Translations under genes and position numbers: made by a program
Source: Aotearoamyces nothofagi
Taxonomy: Eukaryota; Ascomycota; Leotiomycetes; Leotiales; Tympanidaceae
DNA: 64,000 nucleotides
NCBI GenBank assembly: GCA_015345905.1
Contig: JADDTR010000032.1
Location: 1 to 64,000 of the forward strand
Direction: 5' to 3'
Shown: positions 11,659 to 23,023 of the stretch, in pieces
Layout of the letters: every line of letters starts with the position of its first letter
Position numbering within the stretch: the stretch's first letter is position 1
Notes under the pieces: generated by a model
What the model saw: the letters and a program-made list of their open reading frames with translations, nothing else
What the model was told of the DNA's origin: nothing
Databases searched by the model: none

Positions 11659-13208
11659 ATGAGCGACTTCACTCCTACCCCGCTGGATACCCTCCACGGC
11701 ACCGTCGAGCATCTCAAGGCCACGTTCAGGACCGGCAAGACTCTGGACATCGACTTCCGCAAAGCACAGCTCAAGCAGTTCTGGAAGCTTCTGATCGTGA
11801 GTACATCCGCGGCGGAGACGCCGTGACATCCAACTTCGCATGCTTACTTCTGTGCTCTAGGAAAATGAGGTTGAGCTCCGGGATGCCCTCCACAAGGATC
11901 TCGGCAAGTCCGTCATGGAGGCGCAGACACTCGAGATCTCCCTGCTGGCGAACGAGATAGTTGCAATGCTGGAGCAGCTCGACGACTGGCTGGCGCCCCA
12001 GGTTCCGTTCGTGCCAGCTGCCTACCAGGGCCTGGGACCCAAGATCTACAAGCAGCCAAAGGGCGTCGCTCTCGTGATCGGGTATGTGAGCTGTCGAGTC
12101 GGCACACGGACAAACGCTGACATTCTCCAGATCCTGGAACTACCCCGTCTTCCTCAACGGCTCGCCATTCCTCGGCGTCATCGCGTCTGGCTGCACGGGC
12201 GTCGTGAAGCCCAGCGAGCTCTCGCCTTACACCTCGGCAGCACTCGCCAGACTCTTCCCCAAGTATATGGACCAGGACTGCTATCGTGTGGTCAACGGAG
12301 GCGAGCCTGTTGTCACGGCGCTTCTCAAGGAGCCGTGGGGCCACATCCTCTACACCGGCGGTGGAGCTGTCGGCAAAATCGTCATGAGGGCCGCAGCCGA
12401 CCACCTCACCCCCGTGACGCTCGAGCTCGGCGGCAAGTCCCCCGCGATCATCACAGCAAAGGCCGACATCAAGCTGGCAGCCAAGCGCATCGCCTGGGGC
12501 AAGTTTGCCAACGCCGGCCAGACGTGTGTTGCCCCGGACTACGCCCTGGTCGAGGCCTCGGTGCGCGACGAGTTCCTGGCGGCTCTGAAACAGACCATCG
12601 TGGACTTCTACGGCCCTGGCGGCTCTGCCGCCGCTGCCGGCACCATCAGCCACATCATCAACGCCCGCCACTGGAAGCGCGTTGACGGCCTGCTCAAGAA
12701 CACGGCCGGGACCATCGTCGCCGGCGGCAAGACGGACGAGGCGACGCTCTTCGTCGAGCCCACCGTCGTGTCGGACGTCTCCCTCTCGGACTCGCTGCTG
12801 AGCGAGGAGCTCTTCGCGCCCATCCTGCCCGTCGTCTCGGTGGCGTCGCTCGCCGAGGCCTGCGAGACCGTCGCCCGCGTCTCGCCCAACCCGCTGGCGG
12901 CGTACGTCATGACGGAGGACGCGGGCGAGCGCGCCTACGTGCTGGCGCACACGGCCTCGGGCAGCGTCGTGCTCAACGACGTCATGATGATGCTCGCCGT
13001 CCCCAACGTCCCCGTCGGCGGCGTCGGCGCCAGCGGCATGGGCGCCTACCACGGCCTCGCCGGCGTCGACACCTTCTCCCACCACCGCAGCGTCGTCGAG
13101 ATCCCCAGCCAGGCCGAGGACATCCTCGAGTGGCGCTACCCCAGCGGCGACCAGGAGGCCAAGTTCCAGTTCTACAAGGCCTACATGCAGTCCCCCCTCC
13201 CGCAGTAG
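11659..13208 (+). CDS. NAD(P)-dependent aldehyde dehydrogenase, class-3-like (fatty aldehyde type)
   Basis: Three exons: 11659-11796, 11861-12081 and 12131-13208, giving 478 residues in continuous frame (introns start GTGAGT and GTATGT). The enzyme oxidises aldehydes to acids. Visible ALDH marks are the WNYP segment with the catalytic-site Asn just after intron 2, LELGGKSP with the general-base Glu (about residue 217) and NAGQTCVAPDY with the nucleophilic Cys (about residue 251). PNVPVGGVGASGMGAYHG near the C-terminus is the usual ALDH3 signature. Fungal relatives include fatty aldehyde dehydrogenase Hfd1 and the apocarotenal oxidase YLO-1; I cannot choose between them. No C-terminal membrane tail is present. 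Exon 3 is strongly biased to G or C at third positions, unlike the genes to the right. Confidence 0.93.
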
Positions 13209-13579
13209 GGCCTCGTCGAGCCGTGCCGTGGCTTCTCCTCCTCCTCCTGGGTTGGACGCCAGATAAGGTAGACGCCGGATAGATGAGATGATAGATAAGA
13301 TGCCGAGTTGCAGAGAATTAGAGAAAGGAATAAATAAAGAAATAAATACCCCCCCCCTGTTGGTTCTACTCGCCGTGTGAAATTACGTTACGGGTCTTTT
13401 TAAGATTGTGTTTAGAGCAAGAGGCATCGACCCGTCAGAAGCTGTCGTCGCGTATTGACTGACTGGCAAGGAGGTGCCCAAATCGATTGCACGGCTCGGG
13501 GACATTTGATGATTGTATTTTGGGTATATAAGGTATGCATGCAATCTAGCCCTGACCCCTGACCCCCCACCCCCCCATC
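13209..13579. other. Convergent 3' spacer
   Basis: About 370 bases between two converging genes. It contains AATAAA-like words near 13328-13345 and C-runs at about 13349 and 13560. No gene seen. Confidence 0.5.
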
Positions 13580-16519
13580 CTACATGCCATTCTCCGCCCT
13601 GAATCTGTCCCACGCCTCGTTCAGCGTCGCGAAGACCGACGCGCTGATCATCTGCACCTCGGTGCCTGCATCCTGCGGGAGCTGCGGGGGTCCGGGCGTC
13701 AGTAAGAGGGCACGTATGTGCATCACGCAAGGAGGCAGAGGAGAGTCTCGACAAACCTTATCGGGATGAACCTTGGCAATGGCCTTCATGTAGTTGATCT
13801 TGACCTTGGAGTTGACGACCAGGTCGTGCATGCCGACCTTCTTCCAGCCGCTTCCTTCCCAGAGCACCTGGTCCATGCCGCCCAGGAGGGCCCGGAGATT
13901 GTCCTTCCGCCCGTCTCTCCACTTGGAGATGCGCGCGTCGACGCTGTCGCTCAGGGCAAACTTCTCCTCGTCTGCCTTGTCGGCTGCGGCGTTTGCGGCT
14001 CTCATCCTGGCTACGGCTTCTGAATTCTGCGATGCAGGACCGAGGTCGCCAAGAGCGGAGGACTTTGGTCTCGCAGGTGGTCTCTGGGCAGGTATTGATG
14101 CAGCAGGCTTTGGCTTTGGTTGAAGAGCCTTCTCACATCGTTGGCGGCCTTGAACCGAAGTAGCACCACCAACTCCGCCCTCTACTGCCTCTTTCCAAAC
14201 GGCTCTTGCCTCACTCCAGCGTTCCATTTGTTCCAATGCCTCCGCTTTTCGCATCAGTGCTTTGCCCCAGAACTCTTTCATATCCTTCTTTCCTTCGCCA
14301 GCGCCATCACCGTGTAAATCAATAGATTCGCTCTCCCCACGATTAGGACCGATGAGGGTAAGCGCAGCATCCGCATCTGAAACTGCAGACTTAGGTTCGC
14401 CAGTCTTAAGAGCAGTTAGGGAGCGATTGCAAAGAACGATGATTGTAATTGGATGAGTTGGAGGAAGTGGTGACAGAGACGAGGAGTATGACGCATGTGC
14501 TGCCGCATAATCGCCGCGTTTAAAATGAGCTGTACCGGCGAGACGATGTTTGGTAGAAGCTGCAAGAGCAGCGGGCGACAATGATGGTATACTTCGAGCT
14601 AGAGCTTTTGGTCGTACTACTACGGGTGTTGGCGGTTTAGCTGGCCGTGAGGGTTGTGGATTGTTACGAATAGGATTGGATCTTGGAGGATCTTGACGTG
14701 CAGCTGGCTGAGATGGCCCAGCGCCAGCATCACCGAATAGGAGATTAGGTTCATTTGCTGGCTCTGGCAGAGGAGCCGCCTTCTTTCGTCTTGCTGGACT
14801 TATGTATGCCTGTGCAGACTGTTCTTCAATTGCTTGCTTACTTAAGCGTGACTTTGCATCAGTAGCACTGGTTGGTGCCTTTTGTTGCCATCGGGAGAGG
14901 GGCGTGGATCTGCTAGTTGATGAGTTTGAAGCAATAGGTGATTGGTCACGAGAAGAGTTAGAGCCAGAGGTATGAAAACGTGGTTCAGCCGATGGGTTCG
15001 TCCGCCTTGGTGGCGGCCGTGAATCTGCTTCGAGCATTAACGCTTCATCCGTCACTTCAGGGGTCGCATGTGATGACTCGTTCTGTCTACCACGTTGGGC
15101 ATGTCTTTCTTCCGTTGTAGGGTAGTTCTCTGTTGATCTCTCTCGTTCCGTAGTAGGACGCATCCATTTCGGCTGACTTGGGTCCATGTCATGTTGGAAG
15201 TCTGCGACTACTTGCTGTACTTTCTTTTGTGAGGTCTTCCATAGAGAATTAGCTGTTTTGAAGAGATTACTAGCAGCAGCAGCTGCTGCCCTAGACACAT
15301 CACTATCACTGTTTGCTGGAGAGTTGCTATCTTCCCTCCTTGACGGTGAACTATCTCGGCTTTCTTGACGCATCCAAGAAGGGATCGCGCCACTACGACC
15401 TGCCTCTGTAGGCTCCCCGTGCCGTCCATTTGAGCCTGATTCTCTGTCATGTCCAGCACGCTGTCCTGAGCCAGCTCTTGCCTGAGACTTCTCCTTCGCT
15501 TGTCGATGAGCGTCATTTAGTAGCCATCCTACCGCGGCTTGAACATCTAGACCAGCACCGCTTTCTGTCAATGCACGTCTTGAGTTCTCCACCGAAAATC
15601 CCATATCTACCAAATCACGAACAGCCTTATCCCACGGGTCGTTGGAGTCCAGTTGCTCTTCATCGCTCTCTTGATGGGGTGTCGGAACTGGTGGACTCTC
15701 CTTGACGTGGCGTTTGACTTCCTCGACAGGCTTTCCAAGGTCTCCAAGGAAATCATCGTCGTCATCCGCTGCGACGGGTCCCGGCGCAATTTCTACTTTG
15801 CGGTTTTCTAGTTGTCCCAATCCAAATGGATCATCATCATCTCCAAGCTTGTCTAAAGCTAATGAGCTTGAAGGCCGCTCCCAAGCTTGTGCGTTGGCCA
15901 AATCTATCCCCTGGCTGTCTATTGGAGTACTTTTACGGCTTCCCGGTATTGAGGGAGGAGGGTAGTGGCTCGACCTGTCTACCTTGGTATCTGCGTTGAA
16001 TGCAGCAAACAAGTCATTATTCTCGCTATCATGGGACCTCATAGTGCCATTGCTTGCAACAGAAGGGGCTTTGAAAACAGAAGGCAGTGCTTGTGTAGAC
16101 GGCGTAGAACTTCGAGATGCGGCAAATGGTACCTGGCTTGAGTTTTGTTTCTGGGCCTGCCCTTCCCAGAACTGAGGATTTCCAAACTGGGCATCATATT
16201 GCCTCCTTTGTTCCGCTTCCTTCTTTGCCTTCTCTGCTTGAAGCTTTTGTTGTTGTTCTTGTAGGGTTAAGGTATTTGTAGATTTTGTAGAACTGAATGA
16301 GACCAGATTTGCGAAGCTATCGGGGGTCGAGGATTTGCCAGGATGTGCCAATTTGTTAATTCCGGAGCCTTGCGCTGATATAGGAGTTCTTTGGCCTGAA
16401 GGGACAGGTGGCGGAGTGGGTCGAAGAGGAGCAAAGTAATTGCCAGTACCTATCACCGGTCCTTTGTTGGCATTTGCATTGGAGCTGGCCGACCAGTCCA
16501 GGCCGTCGAGGTCGTCCAT
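13580..16519 (-). CDS. SWA2: Swa2/auxilin-like clathrin uncoating factor (UBA-TPR-J domain)
   Basis: Reads right to left in two exons, 13682 marking the low edge of the intron: 16519-13757, intron 13756-13682 (75 bases), then 13681-13580; 954 residues. The ATG at 16519 (MDDLDGLDWS) is preferred; an open frame continues 30 codons upstream. In order: a disordered Ser/Pro/Gln-rich half, a UBA domain near residues 293-335 (VRDLVDMGF), another disordered stretch, TPR helices from about residue 655 (AHFKRGDYAAAHASY) and a C-terminal J domain with the HPDK motif. This order is that of yeast Swa2, which recruits Hsp70 to strip clathrin from vesicles and supports ER inheritance. The 75-base intron is stop-free and in frame, so retention would insert 25 residues right after HPDK. 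Confidence 0.92.
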   Translation of the reverse strand: MDDLDGLDWSASSNANANKGPVIGTGNYFAPLRPTPPPVPSGQRTPISAQGSGINKLAHPGKSSTPDSFANLVSFSSTKSTNTLTLQEQQQKLQAEKAKKEAEQRRQYDAQFGNPQFWEGQAQKQNSSQVPFAASRSSTPSTQALPSVFKAPSVASNGTMRSHDSENNDLFAAFNADTKVDRSSHYPPPSIPGSRKSTPIDSQGIDLANAQAWERPSSSLALDKLGDDDDPFGLGQLENRKVEIAPGPVAADDDDDFLGDLGKPVEEVKRHVKESPPVPTPHQESDEEQLDSNDPWDKAVRDLVDMGFSVENSRRALTESGAGLDVQAAVGWLLNDAHRQAKEKSQARAGSGQRAGHDRESGSNGRHGEPTEAGRSGAIPSWMRQESRDSSPSRREDSNSPANSDSDVSRAAAAAASNLFKTANSLWKTSQKKVQQVVADFQHDMDPSQPKWMRPTTERERSTENYPTTEERHAQRGRQNESSHATPEVTDEALMLEADSRPPPRRTNPSAEPRFHTSGSNSSRDQSPIASNSSTSRSTPLSRWQQKAPTSATDAKSRLSKQAIEEQSAQAYISPARRKKAAPLPEPANEPNLLFGDAGAGPSQPAARQDPPRSNPIRNNPQPSRPAKPPTPVVVRPKALARSIPSLSPAALAASTKHRLAGTAHFKRGDYAAAHASYSSSLSPLPPTHPITIIVLCNRSLTALKTGEPKSAVSDADAALTLIGPNRGESESIDLHGDGAGEGKKDMKEFWGKALMRKAEALEQMERWSEARAVWKEAVEGGVGGATSVQGRQRCEKALQPKPKPAASIPAQRPPARPKSSALGDLGPASQNSEAVARMRAANAAADKADEEKFALSDSVDARISKWRDGRKDNLRALLGGMDQVLWEGSGWKKVGMHDLVVNSKVKINYMKAIAKVHPDKVCRDSPLPPCVMHIRALLLTPGPPQLPQDAGTEVQMISASVFATLNEAWDRFRAENGM

Positions 16520-17443
16520 CGTGAGGGTTTTGGGGACAGTTGAAAAGACATTCGAGCCTATGAAAGGTTGGAGAGTTTCATAAGGGGGAGTTTGAGGTAA
16601 TGGTCGCAAGATCCACTACTGACGTCCTCCATTGCCCGTGACTGACGCGAGGTGTTGCGTTGCGGCGCGTTTAGTCTACCGTAGCAAATCGGTGCTTCTA
16701 CTCCATAACTAGCCGATAATATATATATATTAGAACCCTCTCACAAATAATCGACAGCAGGATTTTTTTCATTTCTATACTTCATATAATAGAATAATAC
16801 ACCTAATGAAAACTTTTCCACCGTTAACCTATAGTACTTCTTGCTTCTTCGAACTTTAGAGAGTTAAACCTTAAGTTTCTAGCTCCACGTGATAAAGGGA
16901 CTTGATACATATCGACTGGCTAACTTATATATCAACTCGGTCTCTCATTGGAATGGATAAGGGCTTCAGATTCGTAGGAGAGAAGCTCTAGTTTCGCTAT
17001 ATCACAATTTACGTATTTAGATATCGATCTGACCAAGTTTGCAAAACAAAGTTTAATGAAATGCAACTAAACTGCGGCCGTTACGACTGAGAACCAGTAG
17101 CTGGTCCTTAAGCTGAGAAGCTCTTAACTGCCTACTCTTAATTTTATATAAAGCCCACCACCCTCCTGTTTTCCACGTTGAATATTTCATATATATTGCA
17201 CGCAGCCTGCGGGTGAGAAATAGACGCCGCTCCCAGAGATGTGCAGGATGTGCTTCTATCGATACATTGGCAATGGCCAGGAAACTGCTCATGGAGCCAC
17301 CCGCGTTGGACAAAAAGTTGGATAGACAGGTTGGTGAATTCTATCATGAGGGTGGCTATTTGAAGGTACGCGAAGAAGACTTTGTATGAAAAATGTGACT
17401 CTATGATTTTAATACATTGCATACATTGCTAATGACTGCAGCC
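16520..17443. other. Intergenic, partly AT-rich
   Basis: Holds the SWA2 promoter on the right flank of that gene, a moderately AT-rich stretch (about 16720-17050) and the 3' flank of the glucosidase gene. Short open frames exist at 17053-17422 but resemble nothing I know. Confidence 0.45.
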
Positions 17444-20395
17444 TCATGAAAAGTCAATCTCCCAATCCAGTCCAATTGCGACTTTTGGGCTTTTTACAAG
17501 CGCCCAAGCAGCATGCTCACCTACAGCAGCATGATACTCGAATGGGACTTCATATATGACACCACTTTCAACCGCCTTCACATGAGTCTTGTCTGCCCAG
17601 GTAGCCGGCGCACCGATAACTACTACTTTCTCTACTCCAACCTTCTTCATCGTCTTTAAGAATTTGTCCGTGAGCTTACCCTTAACCCCAATGTCCCTAG
17701 ACACAAGAGTATTGCTATCTGAAGAGAATTGAAACGTTCTGTGAATATTAGCGCCAGACTCGTAATCAAACGTTTCTCCATCGTCAACATAAAGCTCTCC
17801 CTCAGCATCTCCAGAACTGCCAATGGCAATGACAAGTGTGTACGGGTCCCATCGCATCAATCCACTGCTTCTTCTTGGTCGATCTTTCCGGGGAATAATA
17901 TGACCGCCTTGCATTAGAAGTGGAATTTTCTCCAGTGGGGCAGCAATTGTTTTCTTGCCGGGTCCAGTGTAAGTTGTGAAGTCGAAATAATCATAGTAGA
18001 CCTCCGTATCAGGAATGTAGATATCGACACTCTTCGCACCCTCTGTAACGACGGGCTTTGCGAGAAGTCCCGTTGAGCCAAGGAAAAACTGATCGTCGAG
18101 CGCAAAGCCGTTCTCATCTCCAGGATAGACAAAATAATGAGGCCGAAGGATTGGAGTGCCGTCCACGCTAGCTTCGTGGAATGCAGTGTACCAAGCTGGA
18201 AGTAAAGAATATCGAAGGCGAAGAGCTTGTGTGATGATTGCAGTGTATGGCTCACCGGCAAGATAAGGCTCTCGTCTGCGTGCATCAATGTGTGCATGTC
18301 CACGGAAGAACGGATAGAATGCACCAGCTTGATACCACCTTGTCAGAAGGTCTTTGTCTGGATTACCGAAGAAGCCCCCTACATCCGCGCCAGCAAATGG
18401 GAAGCCTGCAATGCCATTATTGAGGATCATTGGGAATGATGCTGCAAGATGACCCCATTCTGCCTGGTTATCGCCAGTCCACATAGCGCCAAGGCGCTGG
18501 CTTCCAGCATAGAAAGACCGAGTGAGAACGAAAGGACGGCGTACTTCGCCCTTCTTGCGTTCTAACAGAGCTGCATATGTTGCATTGTGGAATGTCATGC
18601 CGTTGATGTTGTGAACGTCACGATGTTCCCAGTTGCCATGGTGTAGATTGTCCTTTGGCATAGTTGTCTCTGGCCCATTAAAAACCGATGGTTCGTTCAT
18701 GTCGTTCCAAATAAAGGTATTTGGCAAAGAGCCTTTGAAGGCATCATATTTGAATAGGCCGATCCACCATTTGATGGCTAGGGGATTGAAAGCGTCAATC
18801 CAGTGAGAGGAACCCGGCCAGCACCAGCCCTCGTATATATCACCTCCCTTGTTGTGGACCGCTAGATCTTGCTTCTTCATCTCGTCAACAATATGATAAC
18901 CGGCCTCGTTCTTGATATGCGGATCAATGATCGTGACAAGTTTTCTGTCATGGCTATCTAGCTGTTCTCCCATGCCAACCGGATCCTTGAAAGTATGCGG
19001 ATCCCAAGTGAAGTATTTCTTGCCGTCTGTATATTCAATATCCAACCAAATGACATCATATGGAATCTTAAACTTGTCCATTTTTCGGTCCACGTCCCTG
19101 ACATCCTCGTCTGTAATATAGTTCCAACGGCACTGGTGGTACGCGATTGAAAAATCTTGGGGTAGCTGGGTGTATCCAGTCAGTTCGCCATAGGCTTTCG
19201 TCACATCCTTTGGCGTAGGTCCAAGGAATACAAAGACATCTAGGAGACCAGTTTCGGAGAACCAATGTGTTTGGGTATCGATCTTGGCCCCAATGCCGAG
19301 ACTAAGAGGATTGTGTGACTCGGTGGTCTTAATGACATCAATCCAGGTCTCGGCCGCATTCAGCCAAAATACACCTACGGTAGAATTTTTCCTATGAGCC
19401 TGCATGAAAGGAATAGACCCGTATAAAGTCATGGGACTGTCAAGGATATACTCGAAAACGTCCGCGTTGTATAATCGGTAAGGCTCCTCGTAGTTCCCGC
19501 TCCCCCCTCGAGTTGCCTTTAGGGAGAGAGATCCAGCGTGCTCAGGAATACCGAATACGTGCTCGTATCCTGGAAATGTAATATCCAGACCAACACTCTC
19601 TGGTCCTCGGGGCTTTGTGTCGGTGCTACCTCCGAATGTCTCGTCCCACCAAGTACTCTCATCCTCACCACTTGTGGAAACTGCCTGTTCCTCTCCTTCC
19701 CGTTCGACCTTTTGTCGCCAATGTTCCAAGTTTATCAAACCACGATCATTGATCTTGATTTCTGTGACCCCATTTCGCTTGAACTCTATCCCAAAGGGAG
19801 AATGAATAATGACGGCTTCAAACTCCTTCTTTGGCCCATACCTAACAGTTGTGGCTTGGCTACTTTGAGATGTAAGCTCAGCCGCCTTGTTTAGCTCCAA
19901 ACCTCCGACAATAGCCCAACCCTCAGCTTCATTATATCGCTCTTTTCGGGCTTTGCTATCATGCCGGAGCTCAATGTCGCCTTTCTGGCGTTTCTCTTCG
20001 TCGACCGTTACTCTGGCAGTTCCTGACTCGAGAAATGAAACTGTAAGTGGTAACCGGACAGTAACACCTTGGCTATCAACCGTCTTGAGTACCGTGGCTT
20101 GTAATTGTCCGTTTGTGAAGGTAATTGTTTTAGGATCGATTTGATATGGTGCTGTCCAATGCGACCCTGCACTCGATGCTGCATCTGCATAGGCTCGATT
20201 TCGTTTACAGAATCCTGATTGATCGCAAGTTTTGAAATTCTCATGTTTAACAGCTACTATTGTTGCTGTTAGCCTCTATATGCAGCTTCTGGCAATGTTG
20301 CGCAGCTTACCTGCAGGCGTAAATAGGAAGCATAAGGCAGAGACGAACACAAAGAGAACTGTCCATCTCGAGGACAGCAACGAAACCGAATGCAT
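17444..20395 (-). CDS. ROT2: Glucosidase II catalytic (alpha) subunit, GH31
   Basis: Two exons read right to left: 20395-20311, which encodes a signal peptide (MHSVSLLSSRWTVLFVFVSA), then 20253-17444; 964 residues, the usual family length. Exon 2 opens with the VKHENFKTCDQSGFC segment typical of glucosidase II alpha. The GH31 nucleophile motif WNDMNEPSVF lies near residue 545, and the downstream block GFPFAGADVGGFFGNPD is also present. In the ER lumen the enzyme removes the two inner alpha-1,3-glucoses from N-glycans, working with a beta subunit, and controls calnexin-cycle quality control. There is no HDEL-type signal, as expected, since the beta subunit retains it. The gene is divergent from NDK with a 378-base shared spacer. 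Confidence 0.96.
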
Positions 20396-20773
20396 TACAA
20401 GCAGATCCTAAAAATCCAGAAATGTAGAAATGGGTGACAATTCAATGCCGCGAATAATTTGGCATTGCTCGTTCGAACTTCGTTCTAAGCTGTCCCTAAG
20501 CACGCCCCTTGTTCGCAACCCATATGCCAAACGCCAAGCGAACACATGCCGTCAGAGGAGCTCTGTCCTTACTTGTTAGGCAGCGATTAGGCACAAACCA
20601 CCCCCACTTAGCTGGGGTCTCCTCAAAATCAAAAGCTCAAAAAATAAATGGCCGAGCAATCCATTCAACACCAAGATCCTCCCATTTACAAATTCTTGAG
20701 CCCCAAAACTCAAGGCATCCTTCGGAAATCCGCAAACGAAAGACTAGAAGCAGCAAGACTCAACGACGACACC
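20396..20773. promoter_or_regulatory. Shared divergent promoter of ROT2 and NDK
   Basis: 378 bases separate the two divergent start codons. The NDK side holds an in-frame ATG at 20648 (see findings). I see no confident transcription-factor site. Confidence 0.5.
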
Positions 20774-21594
20774 ATGTCTAACGAACAGACGTATGTTGGA
20801 CTTCAATTCCAGAATCATTCAATTGGCGGTGAAGCTAATTTTTGTTTCACAGCTTCATTGCCATCAAGCCTGATGGCGTCCAGGTATGCCGAGTGAGACA
20901 AAAACATAAAGACGATTTGGACTAAGATATCGACTGAAGCGTGGACTCGTTGGCCCAATCATCTCCCGCTTTGAGGCTCGCGGGTATGACGTTCTCTATA
21001 TCTTTGTGAAGACCTCCAACTAATGTCTTTTAGCTACAAGCTCGTAGCTATCAAGCTCGTAGAGCCTGGTGTTGCCCACCTTGAGAAACACTGTTAGTAT
21101 ATATTCCTCCTAGTCTTAACTAGAGGACAACAGCTAACTATCATTGCATAGATGCGGATCTCTCCTCCAAGCCATTCTTCCCAGGCCTCGTTAAGTGTAC
21201 ATTGTCATAAGCTCCGATCAGACATTCCGTCTGCTAACATGTGATTAGACATGGCCAGCGGACCAATTGCAGCTATGGTCTGGGAAGGCCGTGACGCCGT
21301 CAAGACTGGGCGTAGTATGTCTCCCCTCTCTTTCCCCCCTCTCTTCCCCCCCCTCTCATCCCCCTCTTCAATTCTCCACTAACATATCCTCCAACAGCTC
21401 TTCTCGGTGCTACCAACCCCCTTAACAGCGCCCCGGGCACAATTCGAGGTGATTACGCCATCGACACCGGAAGAAATGTCTGCCACGGATCTGACAGTGT
21501 TGAGAATGCCAAGAAGGAGATTGCTCTCTGGTTTAAGGAGGGTGAGGTTTTGGAGTGGAAGTCTGCTCAGCACGACTGGATCTACGAGAAGTAG
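20774..21594 (+). CDS. YNK1: Nucleoside diphosphate kinase
   Basis: Seven exons: 20774-20790, 20853-20883, 20940-20983, 21034-21092, 21152-21196, 21249-21314 and 21398-21594, summing to 152 residues, exactly the family length. It transfers the gamma phosphate from NTPs to NDPs through a phosphohistidine. The N-terminus [10 protein letters not shown] and the active-site segment GRNVCHGSD (His about residue 117) are intact, as are the nucleotide-binding Lys and Arg regions. The first exon is only 17 bases, and six introns in a gene this small is intron-dense. A frame continuous with exon 1 runs back to an ATG at 20648, giving a possible 42-residue N-terminal extension. Confidence 0.96.
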
Positions 21595-22155
21595 ATGCAT
21601 TACATCAACTCAACCCTAGACACGGTTAAGTGTGAGGACGAATGGGAAATAAAGTAGATCTAGGGACTCACGATACAAATGAAAGATTTTTGCGAATGCC
21701 TCTTTATCCACCTAAGTTGATGCAAGGTGTGGAGGGGGGCGGACAAAAGTAACGGTCGTGCCATTGAATAGATACCTGTCGCTATAACCGACGAAATCTT
21801 ATACTCTTCTTTATATATTTTATCGAACGGAGTAGTATACGACTACAAAGCTTTTACCGATTATTGACAGGCTGCTTTCATCTGATATTAATATAATCTT
21901 CTGAGAAACCGTTAGGTTGGTACTATTTCGCCAGTAGCCAACAAGTTACAACTAATATATATAATTCTAGAGTGCAATGTTTACCAATATATAGGATATT
22001 TCGTTAGTAGCTGACAACTAATATTTATAATCACGAAGCGTAAAAGCTAATCCTAAGACTACAATATAAGCCAATCTCGCATAATATCTAAGACATCGTC
22101 ATCGCCTCGTGAACTAACCAACCCAGAGTCCATCGCAACATACAATTCCAATGTG
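21595..22155. other. Intergenic with two degenerate direct repeats
   Basis: About 560 bases, AT-rich on the right. Segments at about 21925-21977 and 21993-22037 both read TATTTCG-(CC or TT)-AGTAGC then CAACTAATAT-TATAAT, differing mainly by C/T changes. This may be a small mutated repeat relic. No gene seen. Confidence 0.5.
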
Positions 22156-22952
22156 ATGTTCCTACGACAGCTTCTGCGGAAGCGTCTCCCCTCTGCACCC
22201 ACAGGATTCCCATCCCATCGCTTACCCCTGCAACGATTCCAATCCACGACACCTCGACCGAACCGCGAACCCGTCTCCAAAGCCCAGGCACGCATCCACA
22301 AGGTCCTCGACCGCGTCCCACGTTTCCTGCGACGGTACACCGACGGGCTCCGAAATGCCCCCGTCACGCACGCTGTCTCGTTCCTCATGCTGCACGAGAT
22401 CACGGCTGTTGTGCCGTTGATCGGGCTCGCGACTTGGTTCCATTACTCGAATTGGCTGCCGCCAGTAAGTTCTGCTCCTCCAGCAACGTATGTGATGGAA
22501 GAAAGGTTACTAATGCCTCACAACAGCTTGTCTCGGAAGGTGCGTATATATCCAGCGGCATTGAGAAATTTGGCAACTATTTCAGACGGAAGGGCTATTT
22601 TGGCCTGTCGGAAGACTCGTCGCTGCCGACGGTTTCGAAACGCGGCAAGATATGGAATGTGTCTGAGGCTGGGTCCAAAATCGTCGTTGAAGTTGCTACG
22701 GCATATGCGATTACGAAGGCTATCTTGCCGTTGAGACTCGTCTTCAGTGTTTGGTTAACGCCGTGGTTCGCAAGGGTGTTTATTGGGAGATTTGGAAGTA
22801 GAATTACTAGCTTTGGTAAGAAGTGGAGGGAGCGTAGAACTCTGCGAAAGATATCTAAGGAGCAGAAGATAGGAGGGCAGAATGGTGCTACAGGTACAGG
22901 AGCAACTGGGGAGGGAAGTAGTACTGTAATTAAGGGAGTGCCGAGGTTATAA
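22156..22952 (+). CDS. Mitochondrial membrane protein, FAM210/DUF1279-like
   Basis: Two exons, 22156-22464 and 22527-22952; 244 residues. The N-terminus is rich in Arg and Leu (MFLRQLLRKRLP, then RLPLQRFQST), a good mitochondrial targeting sequence. A first membrane segment lies at HEITAVVPLIGLATWFHY. A second hydrophobic stretch around ATAYAITKAILPLRLVFSVW ends in WFARV, matching the layout of FAM210/DUF1279 proteins. A Lys/Arg-rich tail and a Gly/Thr-rich end follow. FAM210 relatives support mitochondrial translation or organisation; the precise role here is unknown. The start is preceded by an overlapping ATGTGATG (see findings). Confidence 0.78.
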
Positions 22953-23023
22953 TTCTGCTGGCAGCACTTAACATCTCTCGGAATCTGAGATTTATGTTTG
23001 ATTTTCTTTAGCTGCCTTTGAGC

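Noticed and set aside
11913-13085. 390-codon open frame antisense to the aldehyde dehydrogenase
   Set aside because: Strong GC bias at third positions leaves the opposite strand stop-free; the sense strand carries the ALDH motifs.
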